A DNA stretch of 64,000 bases from JANQRZ01 sp965215165 (GCA_965215165.1 CBDCCX010000006.1:2666001-2730000), one strand, 5' to 3'; shown: positions 8,938-18,457, counted from the stretch's first letter. Numbers and translations are program-made. The notes: generated by a model not told the origin, from the sequence alone.

Positions 8938-10104
8938 CTAACGTCCGTCTTGCAGAACCTTTCCATACGCCCCGAACAGCCGCTCGAACGTCCGGTCCCA
9001 CGAGAACGCGGCCTCGACGTGGGCCCATGCCGCCGCGCCGAGGCGCACGCGATCCGCTGCCACGGCGGCGACGTTCTCGGCGAACGCTGCCGCGTCCCCC
9101 ACCGGCCCGAGCCGCCCGACGGCCGGCGGCACCCGGTCGAGCAGTGCCCCCGCCGCCACGCCGACGACCGGCAGGCCCGACGCCTGCGCCTCGACGACCG
9201 AGAGCGCGAAGGTCTCGTGCGGCCCGGCTGTGACGTAGACATCGGCCGAGGCCAGCAACCGGGCGAGGGCGTCTTTGTCCCCGATGTAGGGAAGCACGGC
9301 GAGCCGGTCGCCCGCCCGAGCTTCGAGGGCCGCGCGGTGCGGCCCTTCGCCGGCCAGCGCCAGCCTCGGCCGGAGCGCCGCCGGGAGCTGCTCCACGGCG
9401 TCGGCGAGGACAGCGACCTGCTTCTCCGAGTCCAGCCGCCCGGCATACACCAGCAGCAGGCCGCCCGGTGCCACGCCAAGCTGCTCGCGCAGCGCCTCGT
9501 CCCGCTTCGACGGGTGGAACCGCTCCAGGTCCACGCCGAGCGGCACGGCGTCGAGCGGCGTGCGGACGCCCATCCGCTGGAGCTTCTGGACCAGCCCCGG
9601 CGAGACGGCGAACCCTCGGTCGCAGCGGTCGAAGACGGCACGGACATACGCCTCGGTCCAGCCCTCGGCGCAGCGCGCGGCGCGTTCGCCGAGCAGCTTC
9701 TCGGCCGCCGGCCGGACGTAGGCCGACGGCAAATCGGTGTGGTAGAACGCTGTGATGGCGACAGACCGGCCGGCCCAGCCGAGCGCGCGGCGGTACGAAA
9801 ACGCCGCCCACGGCGAGGTGTAAAAAGTGTGGAGCTCGATCAGGTCGGGCTGTGCCTCGGCGAGGGCGGCGTGCACCTTGTCCACGCGCAGAAGGAGACG
9901 GTACGGCGCGGCTCCAGGAATGACCGGCCCGGCGATGCGGACCGTCGTCGCCCCGCCGTCGCGCTCTACCGAATCCTCGGCCCCCGGCGCGATCAGGACG
10001 TGCTCATGCCCCCGCGAGAGCAGCCAGCGGCGCTTGGCATCGACGGTCGTCCGGATGCCGCCGCTCGTCTCGGTGTAGGCGTGCGTGAGGTCGCAGACCC
10101 GCAT
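8938..10104 (-). CDS. GT4-type glycosyltransferase (second of a pair)
   Basis: This 388-residue GT-B fold enzyme transfers a sugar from a nucleotide donor, probably to a lipid or surface glycan. The N-terminal acceptor domain begins MRVCDLTHAY and has a glycine loop TSGGIRT. The donor domain has LLVYAGRLDSEKQV (about 208), LALAGEGPHR and the EX7E motif ETFALSVVE, followed by GLPVVG. An upstream extension is open, but the ATG at 10104 matches where homologues of this fold begin. It lies 5 bp after the stop of the preceding glycosyltransferase, so the two are translated together and probably act in the same glycolipid or polysaccharide pathway. No membrane segment is visible. Confidence 0.9.
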   Translation of the reverse strand: MRVCDLTHAYTETSGGIRTTVDAKRRWLLSRGHEHVLIAPGAEDSVERDGGATTVRIAGPVIPGAAPYRLLLRVDKVHAALAEAQPDLIELHTFYTSPWAAFSYRRALGWAGRSVAITAFYHTDLPSAYVRPAAEKLLGERAARCAEGWTEAYVRAVFDRCDRGFAVSPGLVQKLQRMGVRTPLDAVPLGVDLERFHPSKRDEALREQLGVAPGGLLLVYAGRLDSEKQVAVLADAVEQLPAALRPRLALAGEGPHRAALEARAGDRLAVLPYIGDKDALARLLASADVYVTAGPHETFALSVVEAQASGLPVVGVAAGALLDRVPPAVGRLGPVGDAAAFAENVAAVAADRVRLGAAAWAHVEAAFSWDRTFERLFGAYGKVLQDGR

Positions 10105-10109
10105 CGGGG

Positions 10110-11306
10110 TTACGCCGGGACGGGCAGGGCCGTGGCGAGAGCCCCGAGCGGGAGGGCGGCCGGGCGGGCGGCATGCGGCGCGAGGATGTCCTCGTAGTAA
10201 CCGCGCAGGCGGGCCAGCACGGCGTCCCAATCGTAATGGTACGCGCGCTCGATGGCAGCCTCGCCGAGGCGCGTGCGGCGCTCGGCACTGCGAGCGAGGC
10301 GGGCGACGTAGTCGAGGAACGTCTCCGAGTCGCCGGGCGGGGCGAGGTAGCCCGTCGCGGCGTGCTGCACCAGCTCGCTCGCACCCGTGGCGTCGGCGCA
10401 GACGGTCGGCAGGCCGCTCGCCATCGCCTCCAGGGTGACGTTGCCGAACGTCTCGGTGTCCGAGGGGAAGAGGAAGATGTCAGACGAGGCGTAGGCCGTC
10501 GGGAGGGCGTCGCCACTGAGGTGGCCGGTGAAGACGGTCTCGGGAAGACGGGCCTCCATCTCGGCGCGGGCCGGGCCGTCGCCGACCATCATGCTCCGCA
10601 CCGGCAGCCCACGCTCCTCCAATCCCTCGATCACGTCCGCGAAGATCGTCAGCCCCTTCTCCAGCACGAGCCGCCCGACGAACGTCACGAGCACCTCGTC
10701 GTCGCCGATCCCGAAGCCGCGCCGCCAGGCCAGGTCGCGCTGCTGCGGGCCGAACCGGCTCGTGTCCACGCCGCGCTCCCACAGCCGCAGCCCGTCGGAG
10801 ATGCCGTGGACCCGGAGCACCGCCGCCACCGACGGCGACGGCACGTAGACGTGGGCACACTGCGCGTAGAACCAGCGGCCGTACTTCCACAGAAACCCCT
10901 CCATCGACTGCACCCCGTAGTACTTGAGGTAGGCCGGGAAGTGGGTGTGGTACGAGGCGACGACCGGCACCCCGTGGGCCTGCGCCCAACGCAGCGCCCG
11001 GAGGCCCAGGACGTCCGGCGTGGCGATGTGGACGATCTCGGGTCGGAACGCCTCCAGCCGCTTGCGCGCCGCGCGCGGGAACCGCGTCGTGACGCGGTAC
11101 TCGGGCCGCCCCGGAGCCGGCACCGAGGGCACCGAGACGAGGTCGCCGACGTGCTCCATCGGCGGCTGCTCGACGGTTGGGCCGAAGACGAGCACCTCGT
11201 CGCCCCGCTTGAGCAGCCGGTCGACGAGCCGGTTCAGCGTCAGCGAGACGCCGTCCTGCACGTGGTGGTAGTTGCCGGTGAAGAGCGCGATGCGACGCGG
11301 CGGCAT
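10110..11306 (-). CDS. GT4-type glycosyltransferase, SQDX/MgtA-like (first of a pair)
   Basis: This 398-residue GT-B enzyme starts with the strand RIALFTGNYHHVQDGVSLTLNRL. That N-terminal pattern (an asparagine followed by DGVS and TLNRL) is shared with sulfoquinovosyl- and alpha-mannosyl-lipid transferases. The donor half has TFVGRLVLEKGL, MVGDGPAR, and EX7E as ETFGNVTLE. SYHTHFPAYLKYYG is typical of this subgroup. Glycolipid synthesis at the inner membrane is a fair inference, but donor and acceptor are unknown. ATG 11306 is chosen because homologues start at this strand; ATGs at 11360 and 11378 are possible. The frame also opens upstream from a TTG at 11447, which I reject as too long. It is coupled to the next gene. 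Confidence 0.88.
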   Translation of the reverse strand: MPPRRIALFTGNYHHVQDGVSLTLNRLVDRLLKRGDEVLVFGPTVEQPPMEHVGDLVSVPSVPAPGRPEYRVTTRFPRAARKRLEAFRPEIVHIATPDVLGLRALRWAQAHGVPVVASYHTHFPAYLKYYGVQSMEGFLWKYGRWFYAQCAHVYVPSPSVAAVLRVHGISDGLRLWERGVDTSRFGPQQRDLAWRRGFGIGDDEVLVTFVGRLVLEKGLTIFADVIEGLEERGLPVRSMMVGDGPARAEMEARLPETVFTGHLSGDALPTAYASSDIFLFPSDTETFGNVTLEAMASGLPTVCADATGASELVQHAATGYLAPPGDSETFLDYVARLARSAERRTRLGEAAIERAYHYDWDAVLARLRGYYEDILAPHAARPAALPLGALATALPVPA

Positions 11307-11517
11307 CGCCTCGCGGGTGGCGAGGCGCGGCGGCGAGGAGGCGATGGACGAGAACGGCATACGTTCAGGGGCGGGCATAAGGGCGGGAGGAACACGCGCT
11401 CGGGGCCAAAGTTCGGCCAAAACGAGGACATAGAAAGGCGATACCAAACACCCTGGAGTTATTCACCCGATCTCACTATGCCCTGCGCGTCGCCTTCGCA
11501 CGGACAACGCACCCTCC

Positions 11518-14457
11518 CTATGCGTTCGTACCGAACGCGCTCGTGCCGATCCCCTCGTCGCGCAGAAAGCGCCCGGTGTGGCTCTCCTCGACGGCGGCCA
11601 CCTCCTCCGGCGTCCCGGCGGCCACCACGAACCCGCCGCGCCGCCCGCCCTCCGGCCCGAGGTCGATGACGTAGTCCGACGCCCGGATGACGTCGAGGTT
11701 GTGCTCGATCAGGATGATCGAATGGCCCTCGGCGACGAGGGCGTTGAAGGCGCGGAGGAGCTTCTCGATGTCGTCGAAGTGGAGGCCCGTGGTCGGCTCG
11801 TCGAAGAGGTAGAGCGTGTGCTCGGCCGCCGGCCGGCTGAGGTGGGCGGCGAGCTTGACCCGCTGCGCCTCGCCGCCGGAGAGCGTGTTGGACGCTTGCC
11901 CGAGCGTCAGGTACCCCAGCCCGACCTCCTGCAGCACGGCCAGCTTCTTCGCCACCCGCTGCTCGTCGGCGAAGAAGTCCACGGCCTCGTCCACGGTCAG
12001 CGAGAGCATGTCGTCGACGTTCTTGCCGCTCCAGCGGATCTCGAGCACGTCCTGCTTGAAGCGCCGGCCCCCGCACGCCTCGCACTCGAGGAAGAGGTCG
12101 GCCAGGAACTGCATCTCGACCTTGACCACGCCGTCGCCCTGGCAGACCTCGCACCGCCCGCCGGGGACGTTGAACGAGAACGTGCCGGGCCGGTAGCCGC
12201 GCACCTTCGCCTGGTGCGTCGCGGCGAGAAGCGCCCGAATCGCGTCGAACGCCTTGATGTAGGTCACCGGGTTCGAGCGCGGGCTGCGGCCAATCGGGCT
12301 TTGGTCGACGAGCTCCACGCTGTCGACGAGCTCGTGCCCCCGGATGGCGTCGTGCACGCCGATCTTGCCGGCCACGTCGCCGTTCTTGAGGCGTTGCAGC
12401 CCGCGGTAGAGCGTCTGGTTGACGAGGGTCGATTTGCCCGAGCCGGACACCCCGGTGACGCAGACGATCATGCCGAGCGGGAAGGCGGCGTCGAGCCGCT
12501 TGAGGTTGTTCTGCCGGGCGTTCCGGACCGAGATGACGCGCTCGTCGTCGACGAGCCGCCGGGTCTCGGGGACGGGGATGGCTTTGCGGCCCGCGAGGTA
12601 CGCGCCGGTGAGCGAGGCGGGGTCTTCGAGGATGGCCTCGAAGCCGCCCTGGAAGATGACGGTGCCGCCGTGCACGCCGGAGCCGGGGCCGATGTCGACG
12701 ATCTGGTCCGCCCGGCGCATCATCGCCCCGTCGTGCTCGACCACCAAGACGGTGTTGCCGATGTCGCGGAGGCCCTCGAGGATTTTGATGAGCCGCTCGT
12801 TGTCGCGCGGGTGCAGCCCGACGGTCGGCTCGTCGAGCACGTAGAGGCTGCCGACGAGCGAGGAGCCGAGGCTCGTGGCGAGGTTGATCCGCTGGCTCTC
12901 GCCGCCCGAGAGCGTCTGCGAGAGCCGGTCGAGCGTGAGGTAGTCGAGGCCGACCTCGACGAGGTACCGGAGCCGCTTGCGGACCTCGTCCATCACGCGC
13001 CCGGCGACGGCCTGCTGATACTCGGAGAGCGGCATCGCGTCGAAGTGCGCCTTCGCGTCGGCCGTCGTCAGCTCGCACACCTCGCCGATGTGATAAGAGG
13101 GAACAGCCTCGCCGCCGACCCGGACGTAGAGCGCGGCCTTGCGGAGCCGGTAGCCGTCGCACTCGGGGCAGGCCGTGTAGCCGCGGAAGCGAGCGGAGAA
13201 GATCCGGTAGTGCATCTTGTAGGCCTTCTTCTGGAGATACTGGAAGAAGCCGTGGATGCCGGCGTAGCTGCCCGCGCCCTCCCAAATCCACCGCCGCTGC
13301 TCGTCGCTCAGCCGGCTGTACGGGGTGTCGATAGGGAACTGGATTTTGGCCGCCTCGCGCGTCAGGTCGCGGAGATGCTTGCTCCACGAGTCGGTGCGGA
13401 ACGGGGCGATGGCCCCCTGCCGGACCGAGAGGTCGGGGTTCGGGATGACGAGGTCTTCGTCCACCCCCGGCACCCGCCCGAAGCCCTGGCAGACGGGGCA
13501 CGCGCCGACGGGCGAGTTGAAGCTGAAGAGCTGCGGGGTCGGCTCCTCGAAGACGAGGCCGTCGCGCTCGAAGAGGGCGGAGAAGTCCCGCGTTTCGAAC
13601 GGACCCTCTTTCGGGGCCGTCACCACGACGACGCGCTCGCCGCCCTCGCGGAACGCCTGCTCCACCGAGTCGGCGATGCGGGCCGTCGTGTCCTCGTCGC
13701 CCGGCCGCACCGCGAGGCGGTCCACGAGCACGAGCAGCCGCGTCTTTGGCGTCTTGACCTGGGCGGCGGGCGTCTTGTTCAGGTCGATGGTCTCGGGCGC
13801 GCCTCCCTTCTTGCGGGCCGCCGCCGTCGGGAGCGCGAGCAGGCGGAAGAAGCCGCGCGCGCGGAGGGCCTCTAGCTCCTCGGCCTTCTTGCGGCCGGCG
13901 TGCTCGGGCAGCGGGAAGCAGAGGTAGAACCGCGTCCCCTCCTCCAAGCCCGCCTGGAGCGCCTCGGCGACGCCGCGCGGCGCGTCTTTCGTCACCGGCT
14001 CGCCGGACACGGGCGAGACGGTCGTCCCGATGCGGGCGTAGAGCAGGCGGAGGTAGTCGTACAGCTCGGTCTGGGTGGCGACCGTCGAGCGCGGGTTCTT
14101 GATCCCGGTCTGCTGCTCGATGGCGATCGCCGGAGCGAGGCCGGTGATGAGGTCCACGTCCGGCTTGTCCATCCGCTCGAGGAACTGCCGGGCGTAGGCG
14201 CTCAGGCTCTCGACGTAGCGCCGCTGCCCCTCGGCGTAGATCGTGTCGAAGACCAGGCTCGATTTGCCCGAGCCCGACGGCCCGGTGAAGACGACGAGCT
14301 GCCGCTTCGGGATGGTCAGGTCGATGCCTTTGAGGTTGTGCTGCCGCGCGCCGCGCACCACCAAGTCGCGGCCGACGAAACGGCCGGCGGCGGTTTCGCC
14401 ACGCGCGGCCTTGCCGGTGGTCGTGGTTTTCTTGGCGGGCTTCTTCTTAGTCGGCAT
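11518..14457 (-). CDS. uvrA: Excinuclease ABC subunit A
   Basis: This 979-residue DNA-damage recognition ATPase forms the UvrA dimer of nucleotide excision repair. Both ABC modules are complete: Walker A FTGPSGSGKSSL and VTGVSGSGKSTL, signatures TLSGGESQRINLA and TLSGGEAQRVKLA, and Walker B LYVLDEPTVGL and LYLFDEPTTGL. Zinc-binding modules are visible as CPVCQGFG, CPECDGYR and CEVCQGDG ... CEACGG. The position where many bacteria have a first cysteine pair reads SPVSGEPV, as is usual in Bacteroidota. A lysine-rich leader (about residues 3-20) precedes the core. ATG 14457 is preferred over an upstream TTG at 14487. Confidence 0.98.
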   Translation of the reverse strand: MPTKKKPAKKTTTTGKAARGETAAGRFVGRDLVVRGARQHNLKGIDLTIPKRQLVVFTGPSGSGKSSLVFDTIYAEGQRRYVESLSAYARQFLERMDKPDVDLITGLAPAIAIEQQTGIKNPRSTVATQTELYDYLRLLYARIGTTVSPVSGEPVTKDAPRGVAEALQAGLEEGTRFYLCFPLPEHAGRKKAEELEALRARGFFRLLALPTAAARKKGGAPETIDLNKTPAAQVKTPKTRLLVLVDRLAVRPGDEDTTARIADSVEQAFREGGERVVVVTAPKEGPFETRDFSALFERDGLVFEEPTPQLFSFNSPVGACPVCQGFGRVPGVDEDLVIPNPDLSVRQGAIAPFRTDSWSKHLRDLTREAAKIQFPIDTPYSRLSDEQRRWIWEGAGSYAGIHGFFQYLQKKAYKMHYRIFSARFRGYTACPECDGYRLRKAALYVRVGGEAVPSYHIGEVCELTTADAKAHFDAMPLSEYQQAVAGRVMDEVRKRLRYLVEVGLDYLTLDRLSQTLSGGESQRINLATSLGSSLVGSLYVLDEPTVGLHPRDNERLIKILEGLRDIGNTVLVVEHDGAMMRRADQIVDIGPGSGVHGGTVIFQGGFEAILEDPASLTGAYLAGRKAIPVPETRRLVDDERVISVRNARQNNLKRLDAAFPLGMIVCVTGVSGSGKSTLVNQTLYRGLQRLKNGDVAGKIGVHDAIRGHELVDSVELVDQSPIGRSPRSNPVTYIKAFDAIRALLAATHQAKVRGYRPGTFSFNVPGGRCEVCQGDGVVKVEMQFLADLFLECEACGGRRFKQDVLEIRWSGKNVDDMLSLTVDEAVDFFADEQRVAKKLAVLQEVGLGYLTLGQASNTLSGGEAQRVKLAAHLSRPAAEHTLYLFDEPTTGLHFDDIEKLLRAFNALVAEGHSIILIEHNLDVIRASDYVIDLGPEGGRRGGFVVAAGTPEEVAAVEESHTGRFLRDEGIGTSAFGTNA

Positions 14458-14537
14458 CGGGGCGGGAGGAGGGCGGCGCTGACTCAACGCCGCCCCGCGC
14501 CCGAAGATGCCGAAGCCCCCGTGAAAGTGTGCCGGCC

Positions 14538-16034
14538 CTAGCTGTCGAAGGTGTAGGCGAGGAAGGCCTCAGCCGTGTGGAACGGGCGGCCGTTGGGGAG
14601 CAGCAGCGCCGAGGTCTCCTCCACCGTCCGGTCCGCGTCGGGCGAAGCGTCCTCCAGAAACGCCTTGAGCCGCCGAAACACCTCGGTGGCCTCCTCAGCC
14701 GTGCCGCCGGGCAGCAGGGCGACGAGCCGCAGCCGGGTCTCGTCGGCGAGCAGCACGTAGGCCTCGCCGAGGGCGACGCGCAGCCCGCGCACGACGAGGG
14801 GAAACCGCTCGGCCGCCGGACTGTCGGTGGACATGTGGAGCGCGAGCGTCAGGAAGGGGTGCGCCGCTGCCTCGTGCAGCACGCGCGCAGCGTCGAAGGC
14901 CCGGATAAACTCCCGGCGCGGCACCGACGTGCCGAAGTCGAGCCCTACCGGCTCGGACAGCAGCGTCGAGAGGCTCGAGAACAGCGGCAGGTTCAGCGGC
15001 AGGCTCGACGCCGATTGTGTCGATCCGCTCGGCGCGCCACCGAGGGCATATTCGAAAGGATCGATCGTCGGGTCCGGGAGAGGAGCCGGCGGCCGGGCAG
15101 ACTCCCGCTCGGGCGGGCTCGGCGGCTCGTCCGGCGGCTCCGCCGACCAGGCGGCACGTGGGTCCGACGCCTCCGGCCCTGGTACTCTCTCTCCCTCAGA
15201 CTCGAAGAAGTGGATCCCCGGCGGGTCCTCGGCCCCGGAATCGTCACCGGCGGCGCTCGCCAGGACCGGGGTGCCTTGCGTCTCCGGCCAGAACGTCGGG
15301 ACGAGCGGCTCCGGCTGGCGACTGGCCTGGGGGAGCCCAGGAGCCGGACGCGGCGCGGGGGTCACGCCAACGGACTGGGGCGGCGGACCGAAGCTCCAGC
15401 CCTGGATGCGGACGCCTTCGGCGTGGAAGCGGCCGGGTCGCAGCACGAGCGTGCAGGTCCCGGCCGCCGCCTCGTCGTCGTCCTGCAACTCGATCACGCC
15501 CGTCATCTGCGTCTTGACGAAGGCGACGAGCTGCTCCGCCGAAGCCGTGGCCGGCGCGTGCATCGCCAGCACGAGCGTAGCGTCGGTGAGCCGGTCGAGG
15601 AGCGTGAAGAAGGCGCTCGCAAAGCGCTCCCAGCTCTCGAAGCGGGTGAACGGCGTGAAATCGTCGATCACGAGGCGGCTCGGCGCGTAGGCGCGGATGA
15701 GCGCGGTTAGATCGACGAGGGCCTGGGCGAGGGCGTCGTCGGTGAGGTCCTCGGCGACGGGCGGGACGTGGAGCAGCCGGAGCGGCGCGTCCTCGGTGTT
15801 CGCTCCCAGGTCGAGGCCGAGGTGGGCGGCGCGGTCGGCGAGCACCTCCGGTGGGCTAGGCGAGACGAAGAGGCACGTTTCCCCGGCTTCCACCGCTGCC
15901 TGCGCGAGCTGGAGCGCCAGCAACCGATTTCCGCTCTGGGCGCGGCCGTAGAGCAGGTAGGCCCCACCTCGGTAGAGTCCGCCCCAGGTCTCGTCGATGA
16001 CGGGGATGCCAGAGGTAGCTTTCGCAGGGAGCAT
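14538..16034 (-). CDS. RecA/KaiC-superfamily protein with degenerate P-loop and possible GGDEF-like C-terminal domain
   Basis: This 498-residue protein opens like KaiC/RadA-type ATPases: GIPVIDETWGGLYRGGAYLLYG, then the P-loop position GRAQSGNRL (30-38), where the invariant Lys-Thr/Ser is replaced by Asn-Arg. LVIDDF (121-126) fits Walker B. Residues about 230-350 are proline-rich and probably disordered. The last 130 residues have alternating strands and helices (LRLVALLPGGTAEEATEVFRRL) that resemble a nucleotide-cyclase/GGDEF fold without the GGDEF signature; this is my inference. ATP hydrolysis is doubtful, and binding or signalling seems more likely. The open frame runs 192 bp further upstream, but ATG 16034 is where the fold begins. 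It sits 80 bp from uvrA on the same strand. Confidence 0.7.
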   Translation of the reverse strand: MLPAKATSGIPVIDETWGGLYRGGAYLLYGRAQSGNRLLALQLAQAAVEAGETCLFVSPSPPEVLADRAAHLGLDLGANTEDAPLRLLHVPPVAEDLTDDALAQALVDLTALIRAYAPSRLVIDDFTPFTRFESWERFASAFFTLLDRLTDATLVLAMHAPATASAEQLVAFVKTQMTGVIELQDDDEAAAGTCTLVLRPGRFHAEGVRIQGWSFGPPPQSVGVTPAPRPAPGLPQASRQPEPLVPTFWPETQGTPVLASAAGDDSGAEDPPGIHFFESEGERVPGPEASDPRAAWSAEPPDEPPSPPERESARPPAPLPDPTIDPFEYALGGAPSGSTQSASSLPLNLPLFSSLSTLLSEPVGLDFGTSVPRREFIRAFDAARVLHEAAAHPFLTLALHMSTDSPAAERFPLVVRGLRVALGEAYVLLADETRLRLVALLPGGTAEEATEVFRRLKAFLEDASPDADRTVEETSALLLPNGRPFHTAEAFLAYTFDS

Positions 16035-16320
16035 TAGAGACAAACGGGAAGCGCAGAGAGAATCGGTGAGGCGTCCGCCGGGCGGAGGCGAAGGGAGAGG
16101 GGACAAGGGACATACCTTCCGCTTTTGGCGGAGCCTAATGGAATGGCCGGACACCGCCAGCGGGGACATAATTGCCCGAGGGGTCGCCCTATCGTACAGA
16201 ATCACCGAAGGGCTGCGCTTCTGCAACAGCTCCGGCCCGGCCCCGGCTTCTCGAGACTCAGCGAAAGCATTACGAAGTCTCTGGCGGGCCTAGCGAGAAG
16301 GTATGGTCCAGAAGCGACAC

Positions 16321-16340
16321 GCGCCAGGGACCCCTGGCGC
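16321..16340. repeat. Perfect tight inverted repeat (8-bp arms, 4-base loop)
   Basis: GCGCCAGG pairs with CCTGGCGC around the loop GACC. It lies in a gene-free region and has no T-run on either side, so it does not look like a plain terminator. Confidence 0.8.
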
Positions 16341-16590
16341 ACCGAAGAGGCGCGATACGGCGCATTCGCGTGTAAGTATCGCCAGCCAGAAAATGGTATA
16401 CTGGACGCCGCGCGGCCCTGCCCCTCTGGCGGAGGAAACAGAACGCCCCGCTTTGGGCAACTGAACAAACCGCCTGTCCGCTGGAACGCCCCTTGTTTTC
16501 CAGCGTGACACGGCCCTGCCAGCACGACGCCTGGCTTACCATTTCTACGAGCACGGACGCTGATTTGGGCCAGCGTCTGTGGTGGGGTGA

Positions 16591-16635
16591 GAGAGCCTTC
16601 TACCTGTGGTGGGGTGGGAGGCTCTCCTCCTTTTT
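16591..16635 (+). terminator. Terminator-like hairpin on the plus strand, no annotated gene upstream
   Basis: GAGAGCCT (16591-16598) pairs with AGGCTCTC (16619-16626). Four bases later there is a run of five T (16631-16635). No plus-strand gene precedes it. The loop is 20 bases, which is long. It would end a plus-strand RNA starting in the gene-free region, or it may be fortuitous. Confidence 0.4.
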
Positions 16636-16672
16636 GCGGCCCCGTCCCTCCAGCCAGCGAAACCAGTTCCGG

Positions 16673-18457
16673 CTACTCCGCGCTCGGCAAGTCGGCAGGG
16701 AGGCCGGCCTCGCCATCGCCGCTACGCTCGCCGCTGCGGAGGACTTTGGCCGAGGCGCGGCGGACCTTGCGCGTCGAGACCGGCGGGCGGGGGGTGCCGA
16801 GCGTGCCGGCCGCGGTCGCGTGCGCTACGGCGGCCCCGATGAAGGCCACGAAGAGCGAATGCGGGCGCTGCACCGTGGACTTGTACTCCGGGTGGAACTG
16901 CACCCCGACGAACCACGGATGCCCCGCCGGGCCGTCGGTCGGAAGCTCGATGATCTCGACCAGGTCGCGCTCGGGGTTGACGCCGGTGAAGGCCATGCCG
17001 TGCTCGCGCAGTTTGTAGCGGAGGTGGTTGTTGACCTCGTAGCGGTGGCGGTGGCGCTCCCGAACCGTCTCCTCCCCGTACACGGCCTGGGCCAGGGAGC
17101 CAGGCTCCAGGCGGCACACGTACTCGCCGAGCCGCATCGTCGCGCCCTTCTCGGTGACCTCCTTCTGCTCGGCCATCAGGTCGATCACCGGCTTGGGCGT
17201 GGCCGGCGCGAACTCGGTCGAGTGGGCCTCGTCCCAACCGCAGACGGTCCGGGCGAACTCGATCACCGCGCACTGCATCCCGAGGCAGATGCCGAGAAAC
17301 GGCACGCCCTGCTCGCGCGCGAAGCGGACCGCAGCGATCTTGCCCTCGATCCCGCGCTCGCCGAAGCCCGGCGCGACGAGCACACCCGAGACCTCGGCCA
17401 GCGTCGCGGCCACGTTCTCCGCCGTCACCGACTCCGAGTGCACCGGCACCACCTCGACCTGCACCCCGTGCGCCGCCCCAGCGATGATGAAGCTCTCGGA
17501 GATCGACTTGTAGGCGTCCTGGTGCTCGACGTACTTGCCGACGAGGGCGATGCGGATCTTACCCGTCGGGTGCTTGAGGCGCTGCAAGAACTCGATCCAC
17601 CGGCCGAGCTCGACCTCGCCGAGCGCCTCGCCTTGCGCCTCCGCCTCTTCGGCGAGCCGGAGCTTCTCGATCACCACCGCGTCGATCCCCTGCTCGCGCA
17701 GCAGGAGGGGGACCTCGTAGATGCTCTCGGCGTCGCGCATCTGCACCACCGCCCGCCGCTCGACGTTGCAGAACCCCGCGATCTTGCGGCGGATGTCGTC
17801 GTCGAGCGGGTGCTCGGTGCGGCAGACGAGCGCGTCCGGCTGAAGGCCGTAGCTCTGGAGCGTCTTGACCGAGTGCTGGGTCGGCTTGGTCTTGAGCTCG
17901 CCGGCGGCGGCGAGGTACGGCACGAGGGTCAGGTGGACGAGGCAGACGTTCCCGCGTCCCTCCTCGAGCGCGAACTGCCGGATGGCCTCGAGGTAGGGCA
18001 GGCTCTCGATGTCGCCCGCCGTGCCGCCGACCTCGGTGATGACCACGTCGACCTCGCCGCTCTCGCCCAGCTTCCGCATCCACGCCTTGATCTCGTCGAT
18101 GACGTGGGGCACCACCTGAACGGTTTTGCCGAGGTAGGCCCCGGCGCGCTCCTTCTCGATGACCCCGGAGTAGACTCGGCCCGTGGTGACGTTGTTGGCC
18201 TGGCTCATCGGCACGTCGAGGAAGCGCTCGTAGTGCCCGAGGTCGAGGTCGGTCTCGGCCCCGTCGTCGGTGACGAAGACCTCGCCGTGCTCGTAGGGGT
18301 TCATCGTCCCGGCATCGACGTTGATGTAGGGGTCGAACTTCTGGATGGTGACGCCTAGCCCGCGCGCCTCCAGGAGGCGACCGAGCGAGGCTGAGAAGAT
18401 GCCCTTGCCTAGCGAGCTGGTCACGCCACCGGTGACGAAGAGGTACTTGGTCTGCAC
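16673..18457 (-). CDS. pyrG: CTP synthase
   Basis: This 594-residue enzyme makes CTP from UTP, ATP and glutamine, the last step of pyrimidine nucleotide synthesis. The synthetase domain starts TKYLFVTGGVTSSLGKG and contains DPYINVDAGTMNPYEHGEVFV and ITEVGGTAGDIES. The glutaminase half has the nucleophile in GICLGMQCAV and the His-Glu pair in GVQFHPEYKS. A GTG at 18457 is the start because TKYLFVTGG is the invariant N-terminus; the open frame upstream is noise. About 45 residues (basic, then Gly/Pro-rich) extend past the usual end. The extension is odd but does not touch catalytic residues. Confidence 0.97.
   Translation of the reverse strand: MQTKYLFVTGGVTSSLGKGIFSASLGRLLEARGLGVTIQKFDPYINVDAGTMNPYEHGEVFVTDDGAETDLDLGHYERFLDVPMSQANNVTTGRVYSGVIEKERAGAYLGKTVQVVPHVIDEIKAWMRKLGESGEVDVVITEVGGTAGDIESLPYLEAIRQFALEEGRGNVCLVHLTLVPYLAAAGELKTKPTQHSVKTLQSYGLQPDALVCRTEHPLDDDIRRKIAGFCNVERRAVVQMRDAESIYEVPLLLREQGIDAVVIEKLRLAEEAEAQGEALGEVELGRWIEFLQRLKHPTGKIRIALVGKYVEHQDAYKSISESFIIAGAAHGVQVEVVPVHSESVTAENVAATLAEVSGVLVAPGFGERGIEGKIAAVRFAREQGVPFLGICLGMQCAVIEFARTVCGWDEAHSTEFAPATPKPVIDLMAEQKEVTEKGATMRLGEYVCRLEPGSLAQAVYGEETVRERHRHRYEVNNHLRYKLREHGMAFTGVNPERDLVEIIELPTDGPAGHPWFVGVQFHPEYKSTVQRPHSLFVAFIGAAVAHATAAGTLGTPRPPVSTRKVRRASAKVLRSGERSGDGEAGLPADLPSAE

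Larger units (their letters stand above)
16035..16672. other. 638-bp stretch without a convincing gene
   Basis: Several short frames on both strands overlap here, but none has a recognisable domain, start context or coding look. The sequence is richer in A and T than its neighbours. It holds a perfect 20-bp inverted repeat (16321-16340), a GGCGG/CCGCC paired stretch around 16433-16476, a direct repeat of CTGTGGTGGGGTG (16577 and 16605 areas), and a hairpin with T-run on the plus strand near 16591-16635. It could hold a structured RNA. I found no match by eye to RNase P, tmRNA, SRP or 6S RNA. Confidence 0.6.

Noticed and set aside
16125..16508. Open frames in the gene-free region upstream of pyrG
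   Set aside because: Several frames overlap on both strands with no domain, no start context and shadow-like composition.
16673..18457. Possible intein or fusion in pyrG because of the longer total length
   Set aside because: Both domains are continuous; the extra length is a simple C-terminal tail plus an unused upstream frame.
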